Translations under genes and position numbers: made by a program
In this document: positions 24,842 to 34,540 of the stretch, in pieces
Numbering within the stretch: position 1 is the stretch's first letter
Layout: each line of letters begins with the position of its first letter
From: Beverwykella pulmonaria
Lineage: Eukaryota > Ascomycota > Dothideomycetes > Pleosporales > Melanommataceae
Assembly (NCBI GenBank): GCA_001599595.1
Contig: BCHH01000013.1
Coordinates: 292,543 to 356,542, forward strand
Direction: 5' to 3'
DNA: 64,000 nt
The notes under the pieces: generated by a model
Told to the model about the DNA's origin: nothing
The model's input: only the letters and a program-made list of their open reading frames with translations
Database searches by the model: none

Positions 24842-25585
24842 ATGGACTCCACCACCTCCTCCTCAACCGCTGCAACCCAACCATCCCCAATCCCCTCGAT
24901 CCATATTCTCTGCATGGAAGAAAAATTCATCACCTCCTGGATCTCCGCCGCGAAAACCTACCAACTCCCACCCTCCATCAATGTCACCCTTCACCACGAT
25001 CGGCTCGCCGAACTCTCCTCCACCGTCAAATTCGACGCCATAGTCTCTCCAGCGAACTCGTACGGCCGCATGGACGGCGGCTTCGACGATGCACTCTCGC
25101 GTGCTCTTTCGCCAAAGCAGGACTATCTTGCGCTTACGAGGGTCGTGCAGACTAAATTGTATACCGAGTGGCGTGGGTTCGCACCGCCGAGTAGCTGCAC
25201 ATTGGTTGATTTAGATGATGAGAGTTTGAAGACGAATGAATGGGGTTGCAAGTACTTGGCGGTGTGCCCGACCATGAAGATTCCACAGAATGTGCTTTGG
25301 GATCGGGAGGTGGTGTATGAGTGTGTTTGGGCGCTGCTAGCTGGGGTAGACAAGCACAACCGAAATTCCACAGGAGAGACTGAGGAGGGTAGGATTAGAA
25401 GTTTCTTGATGACACCACTGGCTACGGGGTACGGACGTTGGAGTCCAGAGAGGTGGGCTGCGCAGACTGTGCTTGCTATTAAGCATTTTGTGGAGGCTGT
25501 GGAGAATGCAGACAAGTGGAAGGTTTTGGGGACGATGCGGGCATTGGAGCATTGCGAAGCGGTGGAGAGGACGTATGCATTATAG
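24842..25585 (+). CDS. Macro-domain protein (predicted ADP-ribose binding)
   Basis: Single-exon 247-aa protein. The macro signature is clear: beta strand plus loop KFDAIVSPANSYGRMDGGFDDALS near residues 60-84, matching the xNAANxxxxxGGGVDxAI loop that holds ADP-ribose, and a second loop MTPLATGYGRWSPERWAAQT near 182-202 matching the phosphate-binding GTGxGG region. Macro domains bind or hydrolyse ADP-ribose on proteins, RNA or small molecules. In this protein the loop reads SPANSYGRMDGG, where active hydrolases usually have NAAN, so activity is uncertain. It lies tail-to-tail with the TcA-like gene (143 bp apart). Tc effectors are often ADP-ribosyltransferases, so a protective role is conceivable but not shown; no ART motif was recognised in the local effector tail. 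Confidence 0.82.
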   Translation: MDSTTSSSTAATQPSPIPSIHILCMEEKFITSWISAAKTYQLPPSINVTLHHDRLAELSSTVKFDAIVSPANSYGRMDGGFDDALSRALSPKQDYLALTRVVQTKLYTEWRGFAPPSSCTLVDLDDESLKTNEWGCKYLAVCPTMKIPQNVLWDREVVYECVWALLAGVDKHNRNSTGETEEGRIRSFLMTPLATGYGRWSPERWAAQTVLAIKHFVEAVENADKWKVLGTMRALEHCEAVERTYAL

Positions 25586-25728
25586 ATAAGTGTCTGGGCT
25601 GAGGAAATATACAAAATGATATATTATTTTCCCTTGAGGATGGAATGAAGAAAAATGCGATAGGGTAAGAACGGGGTATCAAACTACTGAACATGTACTT
25701 TTGTAAAGTCGTAACCAGTTTCCTGAGC

Positions 25729-27672
25729 TCACTGAATCAGGTACCGGATCACAACCAAAACCCTTTCAAGCCCGGCTTTCAACCCTGCGCTCTCAACGCC
25801 AAAAATCCAGTCCCCAATCTTCTCATCAAGTTCTCGTTCCGTTGTATCCGTTATTCCTTTCTGAAAATTTCCCACATCGTTCTCAGCTTTCAACACAATG
25901 CCTGCATCCGTTTCACCCGTCAGCAAGATGTCTTTCGTAATATCAATACTATTCCCCTTCGTTACTTGAACCAACACGCTCACACTCTTTGCCTTGACAG
26001 TATGTCCTTTTGTAAAGAATGGCAGTCGATCCTGCAGCCCTTTCAACTGCATTGTGGCGCCACCCTCCTTATCTGCATTCACCAATCTGTACCACTCGGT
26101 ACTAAAGTCGTTCTTTAGATCTAGGACTGCAAAAAGTCCGTCTGTACTCGCAACATTCTTCGCGCTCCTCTGGAAACTGAACGCAGCTTCCGTAGCCGCC
26201 TGGCGAAACTTTACACCCCCAGACAACGCAGTATATCGCATATGCAGCACAACATCACTGATAGTATCATAGTCGAACTGTTTGATGTCGATAGGTGGAA
26301 GCTCGATACGCCATGTACTGATCGCGCCGGCCCCTTCGAAGGGAATATATCGCTCGTCGCGGAAATCGAGCGTGAAGGCTCCGCTATCCTGTTGCCCGGA
26401 GCTAACAGCGATGGAGGAGATGGGGATCTGATCTGACCGGAAGCAGCTGTTGTCAGTACTTTGGCTAGTATATTCCTGCCCGGTAGTCGCCTTGGCATGA
26501 ATACGATATTTGTGTGAAAGTAGAGTCAACGTCGCGTTGACACCTGTGTAGGGTCCAACTACACACGGAATCGAGAGGCTGACCGACTTGATGCGCCGGC
26601 AGTATTGGCCCGGGAAATCGAAGTCGAATAGTGTCTCTGGAACGCTGAAATCTACCTGTCCTTTTTCGCGGAGAGTGATGAGTGCGAAAGGTTGGATTTG
26701 GCGCAGCGAGATATTCTTTACGACTTCGACGTCGTGGTTGCGCCGCTCTTGGTATGCGGCTTCGAGTCTCTTCAGCGAAAGATAAAGATTCTCGCCGGAC
26801 AGCAAACCGTCTCTTCCAGTGTCCCAGTACCCTTGTTGAATGAACTCGGTGCTCTGGTCGGCTCTTTCGAACCAGAACGCCTTCTGTGCTTTCTTCGCAA
26901 GATCATTTGCGAGGACGTACGTCTGGTAAAACAATGACCGCACACCGCCATCCATCCAAGCGTACAGCTGCTCACTCGTGTACTTGGTCTTCAACCAATC
27001 CTCCATATCGGCCATGTGCGCAACTTGCTGTTGCTGAACCTTGATATCGTGCTCGCACATCTTTAAACGCACACGCATAGCTTCGATCTGCCGATCCGTC
27101 ACCTTGATATCTCGCCCAGCCGCATTAGCTTGCATCCTGCGATCCTGAAGCTGCCTGATAAGGCTAGCTTTCCTCGAAGCTCGGAAGCCCTCGTCCGCAC
27201 GCATCTGCCCTTGCTGCCTCATTACGCTCGCGGTGATGGCCATGACCTCCGAGATGCTTTTTGTAGCTGATCCGATAGAAATTCCCACCCCCAACGGCTG
27301 AACTTGCTCGTAGACTTCCGGAATCCCTTTTACGATACTGGCACCGATATCGACGATAGCGGCGCTCTGGTTCAGCTGTGCTGCTTGGTCGGCGCGTTCC
27401 AAGTCTAACTTCTCATGCGAGGTCATCCGCAGCTCGTCTGTTGTAGGCTCCTCAATTTGCTGGACAATGTCCTGCCAGTCGATATTCTCACCAGGTGCAT
27501 TTTTGTCCGTTTCACCGGCGAGCGCGAGGTAGTATTGCAGACGGGTGATTTGTCCATTGCGAGTCTCTTCTAGTCCAGTGATTTGCTTTTCTGTTTCTTG
27601 CTTCGCGAATTCCTTGAGGTTGGTAGTGAGCGATTGTATAACTTTATCCTGTCTTACTCGAAGGTTTTGCAA
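25729..27672 (-). CDS. TcA-like toxin complex protein, C-terminal segment (segment 3 of a broken gene)
   Basis: Third part of a gene resembling bacterial insecticidal toxin complex subunit A (TcdA/TcaA/B type), which forms a pentameric channel that binds the cell and carries the TcB-TccC cocoon. About 647 codons are open. The first ~330 residues form the long helical, coiled-coil-rich shaft, followed by the C-terminal TcB-binding region recognised from the RYIPFEGAGAISTWRIELP segment and FDYDTISDVVLHMRYTA near its end. The ATG at 27672 is probably not a real start: family-like sequence continues upstream in this frame up to a run of seven A (27685-27691), where it meets segment 2 in the other frame. 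No stop lies inside the segment, so decay is limited. Confidence 0.8.
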   Translation of the reverse strand: MQNLRVRQDKVIQSLTTNLKEFAKQETEKQITGLEETRNGQITRLQYYLALAGETDKNAPGENIDWQDIVQQIEEPTTDELRMTSHEKLDLERADQAAQLNQSAAIVDIGASIVKGIPEVYEQVQPLGVGISIGSATKSISEVMAITASVMRQQGQMRADEGFRASRKASLIRQLQDRRMQANAAGRDIKVTDRQIEAMRVRLKMCEHDIKVQQQQVAHMADMEDWLKTKYTSEQLYAWMDGGVRSLFYQTYVLANDLAKKAQKAFWFERADQSTEFIQQGYWDTGRDGLLSGENLYLSLKRLEAAYQERRNHDVEVVKNISLRQIQPFALITLREKGQVDFSVPETLFDFDFPGQYCRRIKSVSLSIPCVVGPYTGVNATLTLLSHKYRIHAKATTGQEYTSQSTDNSCFRSDQIPISSIAVSSGQQDSGAFTLDFRDERYIPFEGAGAISTWRIELPPIDIKQFDYDTISDVVLHMRYTALSGGVKFRQAATEAAFSFQRSAKNVASTDGLFAVLDLKNDFSTEWYRLVNADKEGGATMQLKGLQDRLPFFTKGHTVKAKSVSVLVQVTKGNSIDITKDILLTGETDAGIVLKAENDVGNFQKGITDTTERELDEKIGDWIFGVESAGLKAGLERVLVVIRYLIQ

Positions 27673-29105
27673 CGCCTCGGCATCTTTTTTTCCCGGATGG
27701 TTAGGAATAGGGAGCCAATGTTCTTGAGCTCCGCAACCATTTCGAATGCTCTTTGTAGCAGGTATATGAACCGATAATTTGGCATGGGTCCGACCGTATC
27801 GTTAAGCAGTTCCGTTAACGAGATACCATTTGCAACTGCTTGTACGAGAAGCCCTGGGTCAAGGGGCGGCTCCCACAGGGATAAACTGCGAGCCACGCCG
27901 TTAATGTCTTGACAGTTTCGAATTTTGTACAAGCGATCATCAATAAGGTTCCTTAGCTCTATAAGCTTGGGATTCGGCGGAACACAGAAGTACGTTGTTT
28001 TGAGGATGCCAGTCAAGCTGAAAGTATCACTGGCATTAACATTTGCGCCACGCGCAGCTGGATCGCTGAAGAAAGGGAAATCGAGTTCCATATCGAAGTC
28101 AGCGTTCGAAAAGTCATCGAATGTTGCATCGAGATCGGCATATGTTTTAAATCGTGATTTCCCCAGTTTGGGAACAGTTTCGGGAGCAGGTCCGAAAACA
28201 TGCGACGCTTCAACATACCGTTGGACAGCGATTGGTATTGATTCGAGGGTATTTTGCCGGAATAATTCGTCTCCACTGGCTATAAGAATCTCGATGTACC
28301 GCATGACGATGCGCTTCATATAAGCCAGTGGCCTGCCACGAGCAACGACATGTGCATTGAACGGAGACTTGCGCCACTCTGAAATATCAGAACGCATATT
28401 ATCCTCACTGCCTGACGAAGGCTGGAGCTGAGATAAGATGTCAACCACGGTGTCCACATTTCCCTGTGCTAGCTCTTTGAATGGCGGGAAACGCCAACAT
28501 CGATCGAGACTGTTCCCATCTATTGTGGGGTCGAAGATGAGGCGAGCTGTTTGTAGTGCCAAATCGTATTGACCGGTTGATTGAAGACGTTCCATGAGGA
28601 GCATTATGATATGGACGCCTAGTTCCCAGCTGTATATGGCATAAGGTGTGGACAGTTCGTGAACGGGGCCGTTGCGCTTCCCAAATGCAAGGAAATCGTT
28701 AGGTTCCCGTAAACCTTCCGGAAGAGAAAATAATTTGTCAAGACCTTCATACGAACTGGAAATTTCGACAAGATAAGACGAAAGTACATGCTGGAACCTA
28801 TCTGAGGGGGGCAATGACCCTTTCGGGTCTATGTACCGATACATGAAATATGACACAACGCTTTCAGATGTGGCAACATCTTGGAAAATTCCAGTCGGGA
28901 TAATACTGTTGAATGACATGGTCCATTTGATATTGCGCGGTAGTGTGTTTGCTGGAGCCTCCGAAACTACGAAAAGCTGTGGTGCCTGAGTTATGGCTCG
29001 GCCACGCTCAATTTTATATTTAGGAACTGCAGGCGCTCCAGCGTCTCGAACAATATGCGGATATTTGGCAAAGACGGTAGGGATAGTTGATGTCCATGCT
29101 GTCAT
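27654..29105 (-). CDS. TcA-like toxin complex protein, middle segment (segment 2)
   Basis: About 483 codons with the TcA segment SSPYAIYSWELGVH-like (here LSTPYAIYSWELGVHIIMLL) near residue 150, followed by DLALQTARLIFDPT, both characteristic of the region before the channel helices. The frame overlaps segment 3 by 19 bp; the last ~10 residues (after the lysines encoded by the A run at 27685-27691) are out of the family pattern. Its start is unclear: an acceptor-like AATAG directly precedes the TAC-ATG at 29105, so it may be an exon spliced from the long upstream ORF rather than a separate gene. Confidence 0.78.
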   Translation of the reverse strand: MTAWTSTIPTVFAKYPHIVRDAGAPAVPKYKIERGRAITQAPQLFVVSEAPANTLPRNIKWTMSFNSIIPTGIFQDVATSESVVSYFMYRYIDPKGSLPPSDRFQHVLSSYLVEISSSYEGLDKLFSLPEGLREPNDFLAFGKRNGPVHELSTPYAIYSWELGVHIIMLLMERLQSTGQYDLALQTARLIFDPTIDGNSLDRCWRFPPFKELAQGNVDTVVDILSQLQPSSGSEDNMRSDISEWRKSPFNAHVVARGRPLAYMKRIVMRYIEILIASGDELFRQNTLESIPIAVQRYVEASHVFGPAPETVPKLGKSRFKTYADLDATFDDFSNADFDMELDFPFFSDPAARGANVNASDTFSLTGILKTTYFCVPPNPKLIELRNLIDDRLYKIRNCQDINGVARSLSLWEPPLDPGLLVQAVANGISLTELLNDTVGPMPNYRFIYLLQRAFEMVAELKNIGSLFLTIREKKMPRRCKTFE

Positions 29106-29212
29106 GTACTATTAAGTTCGACATACAAATCAGTGTGGTTCTTCAAAGTGCAGGGCAGGGGAAAGAGAAAAAGAAAGCCGGGGTACACAACTACCATAGT
29201 GCGTCATGACCT

Positions 29213-32200
29213 CTAAAAACTCTCTTGGAGTATCTTTTGTAGAGTCTTCAGTATGGATTTTGAGAATCCATTGACTATGAGACAGGATATGTACTTCATA
29301 CCCCCGAGACGTACCTGGTTACGCTCCGTGTTGTCCATAAGAACCAGATTTGACCCTCGCATCTCGAATGTGCCTAGAGGGTAATTGTAGATGCTACGCT
29401 CAGGAAGGATAATGTCAGGCCTGACTTCAAACCACCGCTCCACATCGATAGCTAAGATATCTGAGCCACCTCCAAATGCATTAGGCCGAGAGCGGACCCA
29501 GAACTTGAATGTGGAAGGGTCAGGGAGTATTTTCGCCATTGCATTCTGAGCGTCGGAAAGGGAACCACTGTACCACTTATCTGAGGTTTCCCCAGCTTTG
29601 ATGGGAAGCACTGCTTGAGAGACCTGCTTCGGGGACCATCGACCATTCCGGTATTCCGTCCACCCAATTCGCAACTCCCAATACTTTGTGGCCTTGAGAT
29701 TATTCGGAGTTTTCTTGTTCCCGAGCGTCTGCATTGTCGATTCTTCGTTATCCGTCGAACTTGGTGTAGTCTTCAATGTCAGTTGGGGAAGAAACAACAA
29801 AAGCCGTGTCCCATAGCGAGCGGGAACGAGGTAGCATCCAGGCTCAGGCAATAGCTTCCCGTTTGCATCTACCTCTTGCACGGGAATATCGACGCTGATC
29901 GCACTCCAAGGCTGCCAAAAGACTTTTCCGTTGTCAATTTTCACACTTCGATAGAAGTATGTATATGGTATTGTCCTTGTTCGGGCAAATATATGGCAAG
30001 TGTTAGTGAAGGGTTCACCAGAAGTGTCCAACAGATATGATTGCACATCCAGATCCGCTATATTATGTGTATCGTATATGTACCTCTTTACGTGGTCAAC
30101 CAAAGATGACTGATTAAGATCGTTCTGTAGGATGTTGGCTTCAAGCCCCTGGAATAACTCAGTCTTATCATCGCGCAACGTTGGATCTAACCAGTTCTCA
30201 GGATAGAGGAAGATTTTGCGATTCGCCGCCCAGAGAGTGTAATTCTGCATCCACTTCCAACGATCCAAGTTAACCGTACCACTAGCAACACCCTGAGATT
30301 TCTCGAGGCCGAGGACGCAGCGGTGAATATACAGCTGTACAGTAGAAATTGCTTGCTTGATCCGTGAAGTGTGTAGACGGGTGCCCATTTGCACGTCGAT
30401 GAGAAGGTACTCGAAAATTCCATCTGCATCAGTGATCCCTCGTGCCTTGATGTACGGATGCTGGAGGAGGTATTGGATGAGGGCGTTGCGTTGATTCTTT
30501 CTCAAAGAATCGTTTGCCTTGGCTAGAACGCCCACAGAGGTTGATTTCGACCGTGGGAGAGACTGAGAAAGATTGCGAATTTGGTCTGCATTACTGTAGT
30601 CTGCCTCTGCAGAGGGTGGCGGCTTGGGATTCACCCATTTGAATAAAGACTCCATGCTCAGCCCAGGACCGAAACGATCTATGAAGCTAACGCAATCCAG
30701 GAAACTTGAAACTTCATCCGTTCCGCGAAATAATTCGACGAGATTCTCCTCCGCCAAGCCAGGATATTTCGATTCCAGAAATGTACGGGCCTGAGGCTCG
30801 GAAATACCAGTAAGAGTAGATAAAGCATTCGAGAGACTGGCCTCTGATTGTTCAATCTCTATCCATTTGAGAAAATTGAGAAGCTTGGTTGGGCCCCCGA
30901 TCCTGTCCCGAAGTAGACTATATCGAACCAGATCATCGACTGATCTATAGGAAAGATTGTTGAAGTTGACTACCACTTTGTTATTGGGCTGCTGACGCTG
31001 GAGGTACATAACTTCGTCGAGGTTGAGCTTGAAAGCCTGAATAGTTGTGACGACGCGCGAGATGAGGTTGAGAATTCGCGATACTAGATCCACAGTTTCC
31101 CTCGCGATGAGATTATTCAGGAACGACTGATAGGGTGATCGGGTGGTCGCATAAAGGCAAGCGGAAATGCTACCGTCAAGTCTTTGCAAATGATAAGTCT
31201 GCCCACTGATCAGGCGAGTTTCGTTTGACTGCCAGCCCTCATTGAATCCCAAAAATGCAATGGCTGTATCGTCGAGCGACATGGCGGGCGTCTTGGACCC
31301 TGGAGCGAATATCCGATACGTGTCGGTAGATGGCGGGGAGAAGAAAGCATCAAATACGTTTTGGCTGAGTACACTACGATTTGATGATAAAAGTTCGCCC
31401 AGAATAGTAGCAGGCGCTGACCCCTTTCCGTCTGCATCTATGATGTTGCAGATTAGAGCAGCAAGTAGTGGGCGTTCGACATCTGCGAACGAGGGCGAAA
31501 GCGTCGTAGTCACCATATCGGTCATTAGCCGAGCCTTCACCATAGGCCTAACGGAGTCGAGATATAGTGAACGGCGATCATGAGCGAGTTGCTCATCAGT
31601 GAGTTGGTCTACCTCTTCGGGCTTATCTGAGTCAGTGTCGTCTAAGAAGAGTTTTTCCGCTTGCATTTCCTTGCCGATGAAATACTTTTGCAGCACATCT
31701 CGATAAATATTTTCGCGCTCGGATTTAGTCATAGAATTCGAGACTTGATAAACGGAGTCAGCGATTATCACAGAAGCAGGCACACAAAATTGACGGGTAG
31801 ACCAACCTTCGACAAAAGCCACCACCTTTGGAGCTGTCACAGGATCGAAGAGCATAGCTGACATCTTCACAACATCATCCATAGAATCCCCGTGAGCCGC
31901 GGCAAGTATTGCATCTTCAACAGAGGAGTAGCCCTTCAAGAGTGCAAAGGCTGTCTGAACAGCCTTTTGGATAGATGACCCAGATGAGATGCCAATAGAA
32001 ATTCCTAGAATGTGCTTGACTTGTTGAAGACTCACGCCATAACCTACTAGGCGTTGCCATTGCTTGATGATTCTAAGGGTCGTTTGCGGATCTTTGAATG
32101 GTGAGATATATTTACTTAGAAATTGCTGGAAGTCGATGTATTCAGTAGGGTCAATGTTAATAATTCGACAAAATAGTGAGATCCTGTAGAGTGATGACAA

Positions 32201-34540
32201 GTTAGTGAGGTCTAGTTTATCGTCTAAAATCTCGGCAGCTTCAAGGAGTGCGTCAAAACTCTCCTCAGTTAAACGCAGGGCGCCAAGGAGGAAGTGACGA
32301 TTCTCTGAGATGCTAGCATTTGAGGTGAGCACTTGACCATTAGAATCGTGCGAAAAGACAGGACTAGGTCGGTTTCCCCGGAGGAACAAGCGATGGTAAA
32401 TTGAATCTTGCCCGCTGGTGTCTAATGTGCTCCACAGTGGCAAAAGCCGAGAGATTTCTACCCCTGACAGCTTAGACAACTGTTCCACTGCCGCGATGGC
32501 CCTGATTGTTTGAACATCGATTCGGGGCAATGTATCTGTACTGTCATAGTGACCGAATGCTGTTATGGCGTAATCCAAATCGGGTAACGACCATTTGATT
32601 TTGCGCCAGAGTCTGAGAAAGCTTTGGAGCGCATGGCAGTCTTCGCAGGTCAATGAGCCGCCTGGGTTTTCCTCTGTCGGATGTCGCAGGCGAAGTTCCT
32701 CAACTTTTCCGGAAAACAAGGCCGAGTTGTCTACGTTCGTCAGAGCAATCCGCCCCCCTAAAAATCTTGTTTTCAAGACGTCGATGAGATCTTGCACGCC
32801 AATGGAAGATCGAGGAAGCAATTGGTCTTTGACAAGGGGGAGTCCAAATGACTCGGAGACCATCACCTGGTCTGGTGTTTGGTTGTCTTTGGATTGGAAG
32901 CCCCAATATGCGCCAGTGCTGAACGCCGAGATGAGGGTTGAATATGTATCCAAATCCATCGGTTTGTGAGTTATTATTGCAAACCATATCCAAGAGAAAG
33001 CTGACGATCCAGTAATGGCGATAATGTCTTCATCTTGCAGCCCTAGGTAGCTCCCGGAAAGAGAGGTTTGCAGAACGTCGTCGGATGCCTCGAGTACTAG
33101 TGGGGCGGATGATCCCTGTCTGATGATATATTTTGAGCCAAAAAGTGTCAGTGCCTCAAATCTACAGAAGCCAAATGCTTGAAAGTAGGAATTGATGACA
33201 TCTGTGGCGTAATTGTAAGGGAAGAACGAAAGTGGGAAGACTTGGGAAGCTATATGCTGTCGATATACGCTACAGTCCGTTCCCTTAGCCTGGTCAAGAC
33301 GGTCCTCACTTGTGTCCTGATCCGTCATGTTAAAGGCTGGAATGGAGATCGTCTCCCCTGCGGAGGAGCCAGGAAGTGATGCGATACTTAAACCCTTGAT
33401 AAAGGATTCCATTGCTTCGTTTGCAAGATCAACGTACGGTATTAGAACGTTTGCGTTTGAGCAAGATAGCTCTAAATCCTTCAGATCAGGCCTCCGTGTT
33501 AGCAGTTTGCTAAGTAGAGAGCGAGAGCCTTTCGTTTCTGGATCACTCGGGGCATTCTTCAGCATCCGAAGAAGGTCTACGAAGTAGGCTGCCGGTCCAA
33601 TGACTGATGAACAATCATCGCAAGAACCAACGAACGACTCTCCGAATAGGCTCATATAGCTAATAGCCTGTTTTAAATCTGACGGTGGTCTGGTTCCCTT
33701 TGATCCTCCTATAATTGTAGAAACAATTGCTGCTGGCGAGATTTGGCTCTTTGACGCGAGCAAAGCAGTCCATGCTTGCTCGTTACGGGCATCGACTGTG
33801 GTGGCATGGTCATGGATTGCTATAGCGGTATCCTCCGAGAGTCCAAATCGAGTGACTATAGTCACAAAAGAATTCCGGGGGTTGTGAGCGATTTGTTGTG
33901 CAGAGGCGAATGGGCTTTGTAAAAGAGGTTCCACGTCTTCAGGAACCCTGACAAGCGCTTGTAGTCTCTGTAGGTCTTGGAAAAAAGATGAGAGGATGTC
34001 GGAGTCTGGCCCTGAATTGATTTTCTGTAAATCTGCAGCACCCAAGATATTGTCAATAGGGTCCTTCGAAATGTTGAATTCCTTGGACAAGGCATACTCG
34101 AAAACCTTTTCTGCGATTGGTTTGGCATCCGATGGTCGTACAATGATTTTGTTGGTCTTGACTGTGCTGTAAAGCGCAGCTGTCGGTTCGAGTGCAAAGA
34201 GTTTCATTCGAAAGCGCTTAGCATCAAGACTGGAGCTTTCACATAACCTGCTGTAGCCCGTTCCTGCATCCTGAATAGTAATAATTGATGGGTCGTTCCA
34301 GAACAGTTTGCCTAGCTCTATGTTTCCAGATGCTGCTTCGTCAATTTGGGAAATTAGATTGAGTCTGTTTTGGCTCGCTGGGTCCACAGCGGCATGTGGT
34401 CCTAAGGCTTGGAGGGATTTGTGAATGCTCCTCGTTTCTTGAAGTTGGCCATGCAGGCCTTTTGGATCTTGAACAAGCCCAGTAAGCAGATTTTCGACCG
34501 AAACAAGCTCTGAGTATCTGAGGCTTCTGCTCTGAGTCAT
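29213..34540 (-). CDS. TcA-like toxin complex protein, N-terminal and central segment (segment 1)
   Basis: A 1775-codon uninterrupted ORF. It begins with the helical N-terminus (MTQSRSLRYSELVSVENLL), contains the VRP1-type region of Salmonella plasmid virulence proteins and TcA N-terminal helical domains (DDCSSVIGPAAYFVDLLRML is a strong match), and then the neuraminidase-like region with NRKIFLYPENWLDPTLRDDK near residue 1440 and HIFARTRTIPYTYFYRSV. Bacterial TcA are about 2300-2500 aa; the three segments together are about 2900 codons, so little is missing. No signal peptide is evident, as in bacterial TcA. The last ~20 codons lose family likeness, and candidate donors (GTACGT, GTATGA) occur there, suggesting that the true exon ends near 29310-29320. 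Confidence 0.85.
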   Translation of the reverse strand: MTQSRSLRYSELVSVENLLTGLVQDPKGLHGQLQETRSIHKSLQALGPHAAVDPASQNRLNLISQIDEAASGNIELGKLFWNDPSIITIQDAGTGYSRLCESSSLDAKRFRMKLFALEPTAALYSTVKTNKIIVRPSDAKPIAEKVFEYALSKEFNISKDPIDNILGAADLQKINSGPDSDILSSFFQDLQRLQALVRVPEDVEPLLQSPFASAQQIAHNPRNSFVTIVTRFGLSEDTAIAIHDHATTVDARNEQAWTALLASKSQISPAAIVSTIIGGSKGTRPPSDLKQAISYMSLFGESFVGSCDDCSSVIGPAAYFVDLLRMLKNAPSDPETKGSRSLLSKLLTRRPDLKDLELSCSNANVLIPYVDLANEAMESFIKGLSIASLPGSSAGETISIPAFNMTDQDTSEDRLDQAKGTDCSVYRQHIASQVFPLSFFPYNYATDVINSYFQAFGFCRFEALTLFGSKYIIRQGSSAPLVLEASDDVLQTSLSGSYLGLQDEDIIAITGSSAFSWIWFAIITHKPMDLDTYSTLISAFSTGAYWGFQSKDNQTPDQVMVSESFGLPLVKDQLLPRSSIGVQDLIDVLKTRFLGGRIALTNVDNSALFSGKVEELRLRHPTEENPGGSLTCEDCHALQSFLRLWRKIKWSLPDLDYAITAFGHYDSTDTLPRIDVQTIRAIAAVEQLSKLSGVEISRLLPLWSTLDTSGQDSIYHRLFLRGNRPSPVFSHDSNGQVLTSNASISENRHFLLGALRLTEESFDALLEAAEILDDKLDLTNLSSLYRISLFCRIINIDPTEYIDFQQFLSKYISPFKDPQTTLRIIKQWQRLVGYGVSLQQVKHILGISIGISSGSSIQKAVQTAFALLKGYSSVEDAILAAAHGDSMDDVVKMSAMLFDPVTAPKVVAFVEGWSTRQFCVPASVIIADSVYQVSNSMTKSERENIYRDVLQKYFIGKEMQAEKLFLDDTDSDKPEEVDQLTDEQLAHDRRSLYLDSVRPMVKARLMTDMVTTTLSPSFADVERPLLAALICNIIDADGKGSAPATILGELLSSNRSVLSQNVFDAFFSPPSTDTYRIFAPGSKTPAMSLDDTAIAFLGFNEGWQSNETRLISGQTYHLQRLDGSISACLYATTRSPYQSFLNNLIARETVDLVSRILNLISRVVTTIQAFKLNLDEVMYLQRQQPNNKVVVNFNNLSYRSVDDLVRYSLLRDRIGGPTKLLNFLKWIEIEQSEASLSNALSTLTGISEPQARTFLESKYPGLAEENLVELFRGTDEVSSFLDCVSFIDRFGPGLSMESLFKWVNPKPPPSAEADYSNADQIRNLSQSLPRSKSTSVGVLAKANDSLRKNQRNALIQYLLQHPYIKARGITDADGIFEYLLIDVQMGTRLHTSRIKQAISTVQLYIHRCVLGLEKSQGVASGTVNLDRWKWMQNYTLWAANRKIFLYPENWLDPTLRDDKTELFQGLEANILQNDLNQSSLVDHVKRYIYDTHNIADLDVQSYLLDTSGEPFTNTCHIFARTRTIPYTYFYRSVKIDNGKVFWQPWSAISVDIPVQEVDANGKLLPEPGCYLVPARYGTRLLLFLPQLTLKTTPSSTDNEESTMQTLGNKKTPNNLKATKYWELRIGWTEYRNGRWSPKQVSQAVLPIKAGETSDKWYSGSLSDAQNAMAKILPDPSTFKFWVRSRPNAFGGGSDILAIDVERWFEVRPDIILPERSIYNYPLGTFEMRGSNLVLMDNTERNQVRLGGMKYISCLIVNGFSKSILKTLQKILQESF

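Noticed and set aside
24842..25585. Macro-domain protein as an immunity factor
   Set aside because: Not assigned: no ART motif in the effector tail and the active-loop Asn is not clearly conserved.
27684..27690. Proven programmed -1 frameshift
   Set aside because: The heptamer fits, but a homopolymer indel is simpler, and no downstream stem-loop could be confirmed by eye.
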